The notes under the pieces were generated by a model that was given only the letters and a program-made list of their open reading frames with translations, searched no databases and was not told the origin of the DNA. A stretch of DNA of 64,000 bases from the NCBI RefSeq assembly GCF_947623445.1, contig NC_135245.1, positions 1,743,501 to 1,807,500 on the forward strand, in the 5' to 3' direction. This document shows, piece by piece, positions 1 through 11,497 of this stretch. Origin of the DNA: Clavelina lepadiformis (taxonomy: Eukaryota; Chordata; Ascidiacea; Aplousobranchia; Clavelinidae). The position numbers and the translations under genes were made by a program. Numbering within the stretch: position 1 is the first letter of the stretch; each line of letters starts with the position of its first letter.

Positions 1-108
1 ATACAATTACCTGTATTTTGGTTCCCTGTAAACTCAATGTGTTTTAAACTTTTTATTCAACCCCACTAAGGTTGAGTTAAATAACAAGTCAGCAACTGTT
101 TATTTTAG

Positions 109-332
109 CCAACGTTAACCCAGAATCTCTATGCTTAGCCTCGAACCACCCTGGAGCGGCTGGTGTCGACCCATCGGGATCAGATCGATCGCAATTCACC
201 AACCCCCTCTCACAGTGGTTCAGTCACGATGTTCTTCGGCAGTCTCAGTTTCCACCAGTATCCCAGCTGACAGGACAGACGGCAGCAAAAATAGGCAGCA
301 ATTTACACAGCGCCGACATCAACAAGCACTGA
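109..332 (+). CDS. Last coding exon of an unidentified gene (5' part outside the window)
   Basis: An acceptor (ttttag, AG at 107-108) opens a frame that needs two bases from this exon to finish a split codon and then runs without a stop to TGA at 330-332, giving about 73 residues. The peptide is Ser/Asn/Gln-rich and low in complexity apart from a short conserved-looking core, NPLSQWFSHDVLRQ. I do not recognise the family. The core faintly recalls the C-terminal region of eIF4E-transporter-type proteins, but that is a guess. A polyadenylation signal AATAAA at 1042-1047 would close the 3' UTR. The gene converges on ASPDH. The exon call rests on acceptor, phase and codon-like composition only. 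Confidence 0.45.
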
Positions 333-1065
333 TTGTTGTAAACATGTAGTTAGTGTAAAAAGTTCAATGACTTATGTTGCATGGATTCACAGATTTCTAC
401 ACAAGTCATGACAACGTTCGGCGGGAGGTGTACAAAACATTTTCACAGATCTGTATTTATTTTTCATTTGTGCCATGTACCTATATAGCTCTTACATCAA
501 AACCATTCGCTGCCAAGGACCCAGTCCTTCCAGTAAAAACTACACATGAGCAACTGCATGACTATTAACAGTACATCGCGCAAGCTCATGAAATGTATAT
601 GGACTGTCTTGTGATAGTACATCAATGGTGCTCTAACCTATCATCATCTACCACCACATTTCTACTGTGTTGCGTATTGTTAAGTGGTGTTATTTTGGTT
701 GTGTAGTACTAAGTGTCTGTGCAGTATACAAACATTTTGTGAGGTAACAAGTGTGTGTCTGTAATGACTCTTGAGGCTGAGCCCGACTACTTTAACAGAT
801 AATTGCTTTGTTTCTGTTTAAGCATACTGTGTGTAAATCACCATAAGCATTGTAGTTGTACATTGAGCTTTCTACTGCTTTGAAATTTCTTGCCTTTACT
901 GTGGTCTTTAAAAATCATTTGTCATTTAAACACATGCTTACGTAGGTGTGAATGATGGTTAGCAATTTCACAATCCTTGGATTATCTTTCGTTAATGTTT
1001 AAAGCAAAAGCATGAGTTCCTGGATTCTTTCATTTACCAATAATAAACTTTTGTTGAAAATCACA
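333..1065 (+). other. Probable 3' UTR of the left-edge gene
   Basis: This non-coding, T-rich stretch follows the stop at 330-332 and contains AATAAA at 1042-1047. No gene or repeat was recognised in it. The assignment depends on the exon at 109-332 being real. Confidence 0.35.
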
Positions 1066-1289
1066 CTGACATCTTGACTTGAGCAAGCGTACATTGATGA
1101 ATTTGCAAGATTGCTTGTGTCAAAAAGGTTACGGATCACAGCATGGCTAAACACTGTTTTACTAACACCCCAACTAGTTGCAGGTTGTAATTAAAATAAC
1201 AGAGAGGCATTACAGACAAACAAAAAGACAATTCAACACATTGCATGGTGGTTAAGGTGATGAAATAGTGCACTTATATGACAGCAGCT

Positions 1290-2138
1290 TCAGCACAAAT
1301 GTATACCTGGCCCCTGCCTTCTGGCAAGAAGCAGACTGTTCCAGAAAGAATGAAAGGTTGCACTTCCAGTCACTGCACCAGGAGCAGCAGGATTTTTTCT
1401 CACAGATTTGACACTGAAAGTATTGCCATCAGCAGTTGTGTTACCAGTGACATCTACTTCCACAACATGCCACTTTTTTAGACTTGGATCTGCAACAAGT
1501 CGACCGATTACTTTATCAAAACCCAAATTATGAGCGGCAATAGAAGCTGCAGCCATGGTGTTGACATTGTTAGGAGCTAACGAACAGAGTTCTTTCACTG
1601 GACCATCATATAAAGTAACTGCTGCAGTTGCTGGAGAATCTTGCATGAGTTTATCGTTAACTACTTTCAGTTTACCCTCCAATCTAAAGGATGATGGATG
1701 TTTTTTCATTGTAACTGTCAAGCCATGCAAAGATTCCATATTGGCCATTTTCTGAATGTCTTGAGCTCCCCAAAATGCTCCACTTGGGATATACACAGCA
1801 TGTTGATGACGAAGTGCAGCCTCTCGGAGTGACATATTAACTTGAGGATCTGCAAATGCTGTTGGAGACCCAACAAAATAATCAGCCACAGTCAAAAACA
1901 AACTGCCATATTCCTTGGAAATTCCAGGATGGGCAACTTCTACAATGAGGTCCACAGATCTACCGACTACATTTTTAAGATCAGTTAATATTAGTTCTTT
2001 TGGTATTGACTCGTCAAACTTAGTGTAAGTGCGATTCCAAATGAAGTCGAGCTCCAGTTCATGTTTGCTGCCATTTCTTAAAATTAAATCAACCAGGAAT
2101 TTTCCAAGATTACCGTAACCGACTATGCCAACTCTCAT
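1290..2138 (-). CDS. ASPDH: Aspartate dehydrogenase domain-containing protein
   Basis: An uninterrupted 282-residue frame, start ATG at 2138-2136, with no intron. The N-terminus carries a Rossmann nucleotide-binding loop (VGIVGYGNLGKF, residues 3-14, GxGxxG type). A middle segment (EVAHPGISKEYG) and a C-terminal region with APNNVNTMAAASIAAHNLG match the aspartate dehydrogenase/NadX fold family from memory. Length agrees with the animal ASPDH family (about 280 residues). Bacterial and archaeal relatives oxidise L-aspartate to iminoaspartate with NAD(P); the substrate of animal members is not well established. The single exon is unusual beside intron-rich neighbours. No clear downstream AATAAA was seen. 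Confidence 0.88.
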   Translation of the reverse strand: MRVGIVGYGNLGKFLVDLILRNGSKHELELDFIWNRTYTKFDESIPKELILTDLKNVVGRSVDLIVEVAHPGISKEYGSLFLTVADYFVGSPTAFADPQVNMSLREAALRHQHAVYIPSGAFWGAQDIQKMANMESLHGLTVTMKKHPSSFRLEGKLKVVNDKLMQDSPATAAVTLYDGPVKELCSLAPNNVNTMAAASIAAHNLGFDKVIGRLVADPSLKKWHVVEVDVTGNTTADGNTFSVKSVRKNPAAPGAVTGSATFHSFWNSLLLARRQGPGIHLC

Positions 2139-2896
2139 TTCAGATATTTCTGAACTTTCTACAGTGTTCGTGTTGTGTACAAAACAATCTATGCAAAAAG
2201 AAATGCGCTGTCCGTGTTTTGTGGATTAAATGTTTAAAGTCCACAAACACTACAAAGACGCTGTCTACTTGACTAAAAGGTAAGAAAAGACAATTTTTGT
2301 TTAAAAAAATGTATGAACAGCGTGTAGGTGAATCGCTGAGTTTTTTCTGTACATCTCAAATTAGTTAGTGCACTTTCGTTACCCAAATACGATTAATTAT
2401 CAACAATTCTGAATCGAAAAAACAGGACACGACTCTCTACAGTCTACACTACAGCATGAGTCACCTGGTCTATTTTGCTGCAGCGTTTGCGGTTACAGTA
2501 TGTGCAGCTGTGTGCATAATATTTGTGCAGCTATGTGCAGGACAAATTTTGTGAGAATTTTTATTTTATCATTTGTTAAATTATGGTTTTTAATACTTTC
2601 TTCTTATTTATCATGTGTTTCTATTTTAGGGTAGCCATACGTCCAGAATTTCGGTGTTGAAATCAAGTCGGGAAATAATTCTAAAAAGTGCTCTAATGTC
2701 CTGAATTCTAGCATCTAGTAAGTTATGTTTAACTTGAAACAATGTAAACGTGTTGTGAAAATGACCATTTCAACTTTTAACGGACTTCTATAGGCTTATC
2801 GGCTAAAAGGCTTCGCTCTAGGACTGGTCTAGTCAATCTATTTTGAAAATCGGTATTCTAAAAATGTAAATATTTGGTTTGCTTTTTTGTTTAAAC
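2139..2896. other. Spacer upstream of ASPDH
   Basis: No coding exon is supported here. The ASPDH promoter and 5' UTR should lie at its left end. A short piece at about 2627-2660 (TAGGGTAGCCATACGTCC) resembles the terminal repeat of the hAT element at 60683-61179, but no matching right end or target duplication was found. Confidence 0.3.
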
Positions 2897-3285
2897 TGTG
2901 ATAAATATATCAATTAATGTAATATAAAATTGTGTACGACATAGAATTCTCGTCTATCGAATCAGCAAAGCATAACACTGCGTGACGTAATCGATTGCTT
3001 CCCTCTTACTGTGCGTGCATTACGAATTATCAGTCGTCACTTAACAGTCTACGAAGTTAACCCTAGAAAGTGGTCGACTTTATTATGTAGCTGTCACAAT
3101 GTTCTATCTCGATGTATTCGTTCAAAGAAGCTTCAAATATAATCAGATTATACAGTAGTCATTCCTGTGTCATTATTGCTGAAGTCTATCAAAGTTCACT
3201 GTTAAGATATACACAAGTAAACATACTTTGTATTAAAGTGGGTAAACCTTACAGGTTAAGGTACCATATACCACTTTTCATTACA
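2897..3285 (-). repeat. Solo LTR of a retrotransposon
   Basis: A 389-bp sequence that, read on the minus strand, starts TGTAATG and ends ATCACA. It is flanked by a perfect 4-bp target duplication, AAAC at 2893-2896 and at 3286-3289. It is homologous to the two LTRs at 53609-54928 and 56109-56485, so it is a fossil of the same family reduced to one LTR, presumably by recombination between LTRs. No internal region is present. The 4-bp duplication is compatible with Ty3/Gypsy or BEL type elements; no further classification is possible without coding sequence. Confidence 0.65.
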
Positions 3286-4172
3286 AAACCATTTGTGTTG
3301 GTTAGTTTCTTTTCTGGCACACAAAGATTTTTTCATGGAATTATTTTGACAAAATCTTGTTAAAAATAAAACAATTTTTTCTTTTCTTGTTTGGGCTTAA
3401 TTATTCTGTCTGTTTATTTTTGGTTTAAATATTTTTGTTGCTTTTTCTTCCGGTTTAAAAAAATCCAATGAGTTAACGTTTTGTTTTATGCGTCCCCAAT
3501 TTCCAAGTACGGAATTTATATATTTATTTTATAAGTACAGTATATCAATTTTTGTGATGGTATTGTTTATTTTTCGCCATTAATTATTTCTTAGATTCAT
3601 GCATTTTGTGAAGCTATGATCTGTCGCTATTTTTTTTATACCCTATGAGTCTTCTATGCGATGACCACAAGTAAAATATGAAGCAAGTCGTACTGTGGCG
3701 ATAAAACATCATATGTCAAAAAGATTTTTCTGCATAACGCACTGTTACCTGCACTTTTCATTACTGATAAAATATTAGAGTCAGTAAAACGATTATATTG
3801 GTTCGTTTTGTTTGGTTTGAAATTGAATAGGCCTAGTTAATGTTTAGTAAAATATAAGTATAGCCTTGGTCAAATTGTTGAATGTTTTTGTTAGTTGATG
3901 AATAACAAACAGAACAATTGTCTAATTTTTATACTATGCGCAACCCCGAATATATTGACCCAATGACTGGCACAGACTACAATATGAGTACGGTATATGA
4001 CGTATACTCTGAAAACAAAACAGACTTATAGGCCTAGCGTTGTACCAGTATTAAAAGAATACAGGTACTCCCGTATCCGTATTCAGCTTATGTTGTGTAG
4101 GCTACAGGCTTTGTATTTGCCAGTAGGCTATACGAACAACTAGGACAATAGCCTAGCCCTATACAGGAAAAT
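3286..4172. other. AT-rich spacer without recognised gene
   Basis: Low-complexity, T-rich DNA between the solo LTR and the fold-back element at 4173-4273. No coding exon, RNA gene or further repeat could be supported. Confidence 0.3.
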
Positions 4173-4273
4173 GGTCTAGTACACAAGTGCACAAACACAG
4201 GATGCCTTTGTATACTAGACCCCAGCTACTCAAATTGTGACGTCATCTGGTTATGCATTTGTGTACTAGACCC
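4173..4273. mobile_element. Short fold-back MITE, copy 1
   Basis: The ends are inverted: GGTCTAGTACACAAGTGCA on the left against GCATTTGTGTACTAGACC on the right. The middle (CAAATTGTGACGTCAT) recurs in copy 2 at about 21128-21229, which shows it is a dispersed family. At about 100 bp it is far too short to code for anything. The superfamily is not assignable because no clear target duplication was seen. Confidence 0.55.
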
Positions 4274-4727
4274 CAGGAAAGTTTATGATGCGCCGAATTT
4301 CTCTGCGCCAATTTTCTGGGACAAAATTGCCGTTTTTGCCTTGTATTCTATGTTACAGATTTGAGCAGTACATTTATTGGCACATTTATCTCGCATACTG
4401 AAAGCTAACTTTCCAGTAGGGCAACCTTGGCTGACAAATGTTTATTTATCAAAAAATTGGCGGATATTAATTTTAATTCTCATGATGAGCATTAAACTAG
4501 GTCAGAACACTTTCTAATCTTGTCTTCAAGCAACCCATATAAATTTTATGTTTCAAATTAGTGAAAAAAATAATGTAACCATAAAAGCTGAAAAGAATGT
4601 TTTTTGAGCAGTTGTAGTATAGAAAGTGTGGTAAAGAAATTCATTTTGTTCTGGTATCATAAACCAGTCAACCAATGCTTTAAACATCTTGTTGAGAAAC
4701 GTGCAAAGGTTGACTCACCTTTCCACG

Positions 4728-7700
4728 ATGTCACTAACAATGGAGCCTGAAGGATTTTCTGATATCCCTTCTCAAGCCGAAAGTGACGATTATCCAAGTA
4801 CCAGCAAAACAGACGTTGAAACAGACAAATACGGTTTTACTGGGGGCACACAATACACCGATCCAGAGTGAGACAATTCATTTCTTTGTATCGGTTTTAG
4901 TACTTTGTGTATAAAGTACTTTGTCAATTTTCTTAAGTGGAAGTATTGATTCAATGGCTCTACTTAACTTGGCAGAATAGTAAGGATATGTGTGGTATCA
5001 ACGTGCTATGCCTCAATATTCTGTCACTTCAAGTGGCGTTACATATATATATATATATATACCTATATGTTTGGCTATACCATATTGCAGTTACTGGTAT
5101 TAAAAAAGAAGTCAGGAGCAGTTGTTTTTAGTGTGCTTTGTGCTGTTAAAGTGGTAATTACAATGTAGTATCATATAATATAGTATTATATAGTATCCTT
5201 GCACTTTATCTTGCTTAAAGTGCAAGGATACTGTAAAGCAAGTTTAGATAGACATTTTGTGGAAGTAATTAGCTGATTGATAATAACGATAACAGTAAAT
5301 GTTCACCCTCCATTACCAGTGGAAGCATTGCACATACCTGGTGAAAAAATGTTTTCGTACATATGACTTCTCAAGTTGAACGATTTCATGTGTTTCCTTT
5401 ATCAGCCCCTATAAAACTGTTTTGCTTTATTCACTCACAAGCTTGCAATAAAATCTATTATGAACTTTGTTTTTTATATCTTTAACTGAATTTAGCAAAT
5501 CTTCCGTTAGTATTAATTACACATACTAAATTGGAAGCTCAATATATCACCACTAGTGCGTGTAATCACTGAGCACATTTTTTTTTCATTTTACGTTATA
5601 CAATTAAATGTAATATGGATTAACTAAATATGTTCTGTTGTTTTTAGTTCTGAAGATATTTCAGCAGCAAAACTCAGAGAACGAGAGAGCAAGTGGCTGC
5701 GTATGCTTGATAATTGGAATAAATGGATGTCCAAGAAATTCCCTAAAGTGAGACTTCTTCCTGTTTTAATTTTTATTATAATGTCATTTTAATTTAATCT
5801 GTATACTATATAGAAATATCGTACATACTTGCAATGATTTTTTTAACTCTGGAGTCCTGGCAGATAGTTAACAGAAACAATCATGATGTGATGTGGTAAT
5901 GAATGTTGTGGTTATGGTTTGTCGTTGAATATGTTAAACTTAAGGTTAAACAAAGATGCCGAAAGGGGATTCCATCATCTTTGCGTGGTCGAGCCTGGCA
6001 GCTACTATGTGGCAGCAAGCAACTTCACTCACAGCAACCAAAACAATACCAAGTTAGTAAAATCTGAAAAGCTTTGTGGTCAGCTTATTTCTCCTATTAA
6101 GGTCATTAAAAGTGTACCTGCCTCACAGAAGCCTATACACATGATTTTTGGTTTAACGCACAAATAACACAATGTGGTGCTTTTATTCTCGCATGGTTTG
6201 TTTTGAACAATTAAACTTTTTTCTCAAAAAAGTTTTGTTTAGGAATTACTCAAGAGACAACAAAATATGTTTTTGTTTACCGCAAGGAAATCACATTCCT
6301 ATAGAAAGCAGTTTATTATTACAACTATAACCACTTAAAAGTATAATATGTAATTGTATAGCCACTTTTACTATACTTTTGAAGATTTAGCTGTGCCAAC
6401 CATCCTCATTGAAATATATTAATGGAATTATAACAGATGTTTTATGTTTATATAAATTTATGTGAACATTTTTTGCTTTTTGATTCGCTATAATGAGATA
6501 TATATTTTTCATTAACATAATGTAATTCATCAGGCTGACTCTGTTTTGTAATTGTATGCAAACTAAGTAAGTTTTTAAATAATTTTGAAAGTTTGACCCA
6601 AGTAAACATATGTCTAGCTTTTGAAAACCCACCTTTTCATTATTACAGTAGAATTGGATAAATTTTAACTCAGCTCAGAATAACTTGTGACTTTGTGTGA
6701 TTGATTCTCTTCAGGAATTATTAAACATGGAAGCAACACAGCATGATGTTGAATGTATTGAGAAAGACTTACACAGGCAGTTCCCCTTCCACGAAATGTT
6801 TGCCCAGAGAGGGGGAACTGGTCAACAAGACCTCCACGACGTGCTCTATGCTTACTCAAACTATAACCGAGGTGATGGATACTGCCAAGCCCAAGCTCCT
6901 GTCGCTGCTGTTTTGCTGATGCATATGCCGGCTGAGGTTTGCACTTATGATGTTGTTTGAAATTTTGTTTGATTGAAAATGAATCATAAAATTATCATTC
7001 TTTATGCCATTTATTGTTTATACCAAAGAGTTCTGTTGGTTACATGATATTATTCATTCAAATACCAATTGTGCGAAATAAAACAAATCTTAGTCCATCC
7101 TTACATGGTATGCCTTATAATTATTTCCCATTGTTACTTATCATTTTCTAGGAGGCTTTCTGGTGCATGGTTGCCATGTTTGAATATTACATTCCTGGCT
7201 ATTATAGCCCAGGCTTGGTGAGTATTACATATTCAAAAATGACCACAGGTTATTGAGTGATTAGTTAGTAGTTGTGTTTGATTACACTGAATTTTGCCAA
7301 AACTCTGAATTTTGATGTGTACTTTGTCATCTGACGTCTACTCTAGCCACTCGCTGACTGACTTAACTGTATTGTCATAGGAAGTGGTCCAAGTTGATGG
7401 GAACATCATGCAAGGTCTATTGAAAAAAGTTGCGCCATACGCCTACAAGCATCTAGAGAAGCACAACGTGTCTCCCATGCTTTACTGCACAGAGTGGTTT
7501 ATGTGTATTTTTTCTCGAACTCTGCCCTGGCCGTCAGTTCTACGTCTGTGGGACATGTTTTTCTGTGAAGGCAGGTTTTATAAACAAATGATACATTTGT
7601 GAAATGATTGAGCAATGGAGTAAAACCTTTTGCAACTATCATTTATGCTGTGCATGCTATTTGGCTTTGAGCATTTAAAGTAGTTTAATACCGTAAAGAT

Positions 7701-9645
7701 TTTGGATGTTCTACAAAATAAAATTTACTGAACCATTTCCTTGCAGGTATTAAAATCATTTTTCGTTGTGGACTTGTGCTGCTTCGTTCTACTATTGGGC
7801 AACCACAAACTTTAAAAAAATTGCCGGGCTTATATGAGACCATGGAGCGGTTAAGAGGGATTGACATGGTTATTATGCAGCCCGAACGACTCATGTTTCA
7901 AGTAAAGCATCCTGCATTAGTTTAGATGCATGTGTTCATTTTTGCTAATTTTCTTAAACTAAATTGATGTTGGTTTGGAAGAGTCTTTACATTGATTACT
8001 TTTTCTACAGTCATTTTTTTTAAATGCACTCACCCCACATAGAATGAAAATTAATTATTTCAATTCTATCAGTTTTGAATTAAATATAGTTTGTGGACTT
8101 TCTGGGCACTATTTAGGCACACTGATAGAATCTGGAAGTTTTTTGAATCATGAAATTGTTTTGAGGCCTGTTGGCCCAAGAAAAAGAAATGTTGTAGAAA
8201 AACACAAATTTTAATATTTATTTTGTTTTCTATCAAATATGATTTTTAATCAGGCACTTGTTGTAGTAAGTTCTGATTTTAATATCCCTATGTAGGGAAG
8301 GAGCTGGTCCAAATACTTTTCAACATATACTTAGTTGGCTAAAATCAACTTGTGGCTTCAATTTATTAGCAACAAAGGTCCATTTTAGTTTGTTTAAGAG
8401 TTTCATTCAGGTGCATTCCACCCCAATGATAACAAATAATTCCATGTTGATATCCACTCGACTGATTCATCCTGATTCGATTGAAATTATACGAAATCTT
8501 ACTTTTTATACCTGGTAGTTTGTCCATTGCATAATATTCTTTCACCTAATCGGCAATTATGACATGGGAGCACTTACCCTTTGACCTTTGCTTTGGCTGT
8601 TATTTATTTGTCTGGAGCAATAGCAACAATTCTTTTACACAATGTAAGGATGAATATTTTCTGGATGAACAACGCAGCGAATCTTTATTCTATGTGGTTC
8701 ATCTTTGGTCATTTTACCCACACTTTAAAAGCACACTCTGTTCACCAGCGTATGCTAATGACAAAGTTTTTGCCTTTACTGTTTTATAGCTGGCCATGCC
8801 AGCACATTAGCATGTACACTTGAAATCGTATTTAAAATGCACCTCTGTCGAAACTTCAGCGAAGGGTTGCAATCTTAAAATGACATAATTCAAAAATATA
8901 TATATTTTTACTGTGTCCAAAACATCAGTTGAGCAGAAAAGAAACTATACCCAATTTAAACATGGTGAAAACTAAAAAATCCTCCGTTCTTCATTTTCTG
9001 ACTATTTTCTCGTAACATATTTTTCATAAACTCTCAGATCATAAACTTAAAAATCGATGAAGAAGATTTGGAAGCTGAACACAAACGTCAGCAGAAAATT
9101 TGGAAGAAGCAGCACCCAAGTGAGGCCAAAGACGTGAAGCGACTCTTCAGATATACACCAACCCACTCCAGAAGCAGAAGTGTGAGTCAGCCAAGCGCTA
9201 TAAAAACCAAAAAGGTACAATCATCTGAAATTAAGTTTTATTTTGGTTTTAGAAATTTCATGTGAAGTTATAGGAAAAAACAAGCTGTTTTTATTCGACG
9301 AAATTTCAATCGTGTGTTTTATTTTTTTGCCAGAAACTCAACACTGTGAGTGTAAATACACCTGAAATGTTACAGCAAGCGGCAGAATATGAAAAAAACA
9401 CTTTAAGGCCCAAAAAGTCTCCACCAAAGGCCCAACAGAATGGACCGGTTCAGTTAACGGAATTTAAAAAATATTCAGATGACAATCATTTGCTTTACAC
9501 TGCAAACGGGTCCGTTAAAGGCAAACAATCACAGGATAGAAACGCGGCAAAATCATTGCCAGAAATCCACTTGAATGAATCAGATAACGCTTCACCCAGC
9601 TCAAGAGCAGGGGCACAAGTTAAGACCAAAGGTTCAGCTTTGTGA
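4728..9645 (+). CDS. TBC1D10: TBC1D10/EPI64-like Rab GTPase-activating protein
   Basis: Nine coding exons: 4728-4867, 5648-5747, 5945-6052, 6715-6936, 7152-7217, 7381-7570, 7747-7901, 9038-9214, 9334-9645. Phases close exactly to 489 residues, near the 500 of vertebrate TBC1D10A. It should accelerate GTP hydrolysis on Rab proteins at the membrane or microvillus cortex. The TBC domain runs from about residue 85 to 290. The dual-finger motifs are intact: IEKDLHR (131-137, IxxDxxR) and YCQ (172-174). Upstream, [18 protein letters not shown] is typical of the TBC1D10 subfamily. The C-terminus ends SAL, a class I PDZ-ligand shape like the TYL end of EPI64. The intron after exon 6 is GC-AG. Start chosen at ATG 4728; no in-frame ATG lies closer upstream. 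AATAAA is at 9714-9719. Confidence 0.92.
5044..5062. repeat. (TA)n microsatellite
   Basis: About nine TA units in TBC1D10 intron 1. Confidence 0.8.
5192..5232. repeat. 16-bp perfect hairpin in TBC1D10 intron 1
   Basis: AGTATCCTTGCACTTT at 5192-5207 is followed by a 9-base spacer and its exact reverse complement at 5217-5232. It is too short and perfect for a typical microRNA precursor and may be the core of a small fold-back element. Confidence 0.5.
7571..7746 (+). other. GC-AG intron of TBC1D10
   Basis: Exon 6 ends ...TGTGAAG and the intron begins GCAGGT and ends TTGCAG. No GT donor nearby keeps the frame: using the GT at 7574 would put a stop at the start of exon 7. The joined codons give CEGIKIIFR, which matches the family. 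The donor fits the known AAG|GC minor class of U2-type introns. Confidence 0.8.
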
Positions 9646-9713
9646 TGATTTACTGAGGTCCTTGCATTAACGTTTCTGTCGTCGTCGACATTATTTATCA
9701 AAATCTTTGAATC

Positions 9714-9719
9714 AATAAA
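9714..9719 (+). terminator. Polyadenylation signal of TBC1D10
   Basis: AATAAA 69 bp after the stop codon. Confidence 0.7.
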
Positions 9720-11199
9720 ACAACTACTGAACTAGTTAACTAACTTTTAAACCATGTAAACCACATTGCATGCAATTGTTTTATCAACCAGTTCATTGGT
9801 GTAATCACAGAAGTTTTTTGTAGTTACAGATGTAGTTTCATGCAGGTTGTATTTCTTTGTTGCAATTGAAGCCGTTTGCAAATTTTTTTCTTCGAGAATG
9901 AATGCTGGTTTTTTGTAACAGATTGCGTGAGTTTCTAATGCAGTAAATGATTTCAATAGTCGTTACTAGTGCAGTGTTCATTGACAATCCACCAGCATCA
10001 AGTGAAAATGTTCTGTTGATTAGATAGATTTGCTTTGCACGAAAAGAATATAAATACACCCTTATATATTATCAAGTTAGAAATTTAAATCGACTAGCCT
10101 AATATACTTCCTATCAATGATTGCTGGAATTGTGTTGTACAATTGATATGCTGTTTTAGTATAGTTAGAAAAGTAAAAATTACTTTTTATGAAATTTATT
10201 TCTTTTTGTATATCGTCTTAAATGCTGTTACTGTGATTTTTCTGTTAAGGCAAAAGTAATTTTCTGTATATTTGTAGTCACTGTTCATCCAATTCTTATC
10301 AGTATAGTGCTTGCACACCGCATAATTAATATCGTATTTTTGGTCATGTTTTCTTTTAATCATTTGAGTCATCAGTTTTTCATAATTTAATTGTGTCATT
10401 ACTCCTCAATGGTTATAAATAGGAAGATTGCTAAATAACTTCCTATTCAAGATTAACCTTCACACGCTTGGTGTTTATAAATGACCTATTTTAGCAAAGT
10501 TCCAAAGTTTCAGTGAAGCTTTTAACTTTGAATCGTTTTTTGTTGTTTCCTTGTATGTAGAATACGTATATTCCTCATGTTTTATTCATTTAGAAAATTT
10601 CATAAGTTAATGTAAATACCGAGAAATAATCTTCCTGATATATCTACACGTAATTACTTATATATCGTTTCAATCTTTTTTCCACTTTCAAAACTAACTT
10701 AGTTATGACCAACCTTCAGGTGCAATAAATTGACTCCATATATTGGTGCCTTGGAGAGCTTTGTGTTTGGGATTGATTATATCGCCAAAATATGATATGA
10801 AAATAAAACATATTAATCGTGTCAGGATTGTTTGAGCTGATTGTCTTTGCTACCATACTTCTTTTCTGCGTTTGAAATGCTAGAATATCTTGGCAATGGT
10901 TTCAGTTTTAAATCTATTTGCTGATTGGAAAGACGGTTAAAATTATGTCATAGAAGTGTTAAATTTCTGCGATTCTACTCTTACTTCACCACGGCAAAGT
11001 TAAGGCAACTTTAGAACGATATTCCTTTATCAAGAATATTTTTATTTGTCATTTTTGTCAAACTGCTGATGAAATTCTCAGACCGAATAACAAATTCCCC
11101 TGTTATGAGGTCACGCATGATAGATCACGTGCTTACCATTGGCCAGATTTTTAATTTAGTTAACATGGCAAAGACAAATTAAAAATGTATGGCCTAGAC
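9720..11199. other. Spacer between TBC1D10 and MYO19, left part
   Basis: AT-rich DNA with no supported exon, RNA gene or recognised repeat. Confidence 0.3.
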
Positions 11200-11497
11200 C
11201 AGGGGTGTTCAAATAATTTCTGGCATGATCCACCACAACCAAACCTGACAACATGATGATCCACTAAATACGAATAGTAAACATATTGGACATGCTTTAA
11301 TTTTAATGGTGCTTTATTTATGTAAATGTACCCTACATTGTAGGGCCTACAGCCCTACAATATATTTATAACTTTGTAAAAGTCCAAAGTGAAGTGTGTT
11401 ATAGCTGCAAGATTGTTTCAAGACTACATTGGAAGATCCAGACAAAAAGTTGAAAAGATCCGGATCCGGATCGAGATCCGCCATTTGAACACCCCCG
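11200..11497. mobile_element. hAT-type MITE (TIR CAGGGGTGTTCAAAT)
   Basis: Left end CAGGGGTGTTCAAAT and right end ATTTGAACACCCCCG are near-perfect inverted repeats of the CAGGGGT class known in hAT elements. An imperfect 8-bp target duplication flanks it (GCCTAGAC and GCCTAGGG, 6 of 8). At 298 bp with no reading frame it is non-autonomous. An internal 10-bp hairpin (ATTGTAGGGC/GCCCTACAAT) sits near 11336-11360. Confidence 0.75.

Noticed and set aside
1278-1755. Short plus-strand frames over ASPDH
   Set aside because: They lie antisense to a full, family-matching 282-residue protein and have no similarity of their own.
3112-3363. 83-residue plus-strand frame
   Set aside because: It lies mostly within the solo LTR and its flank and has no protein-like features.
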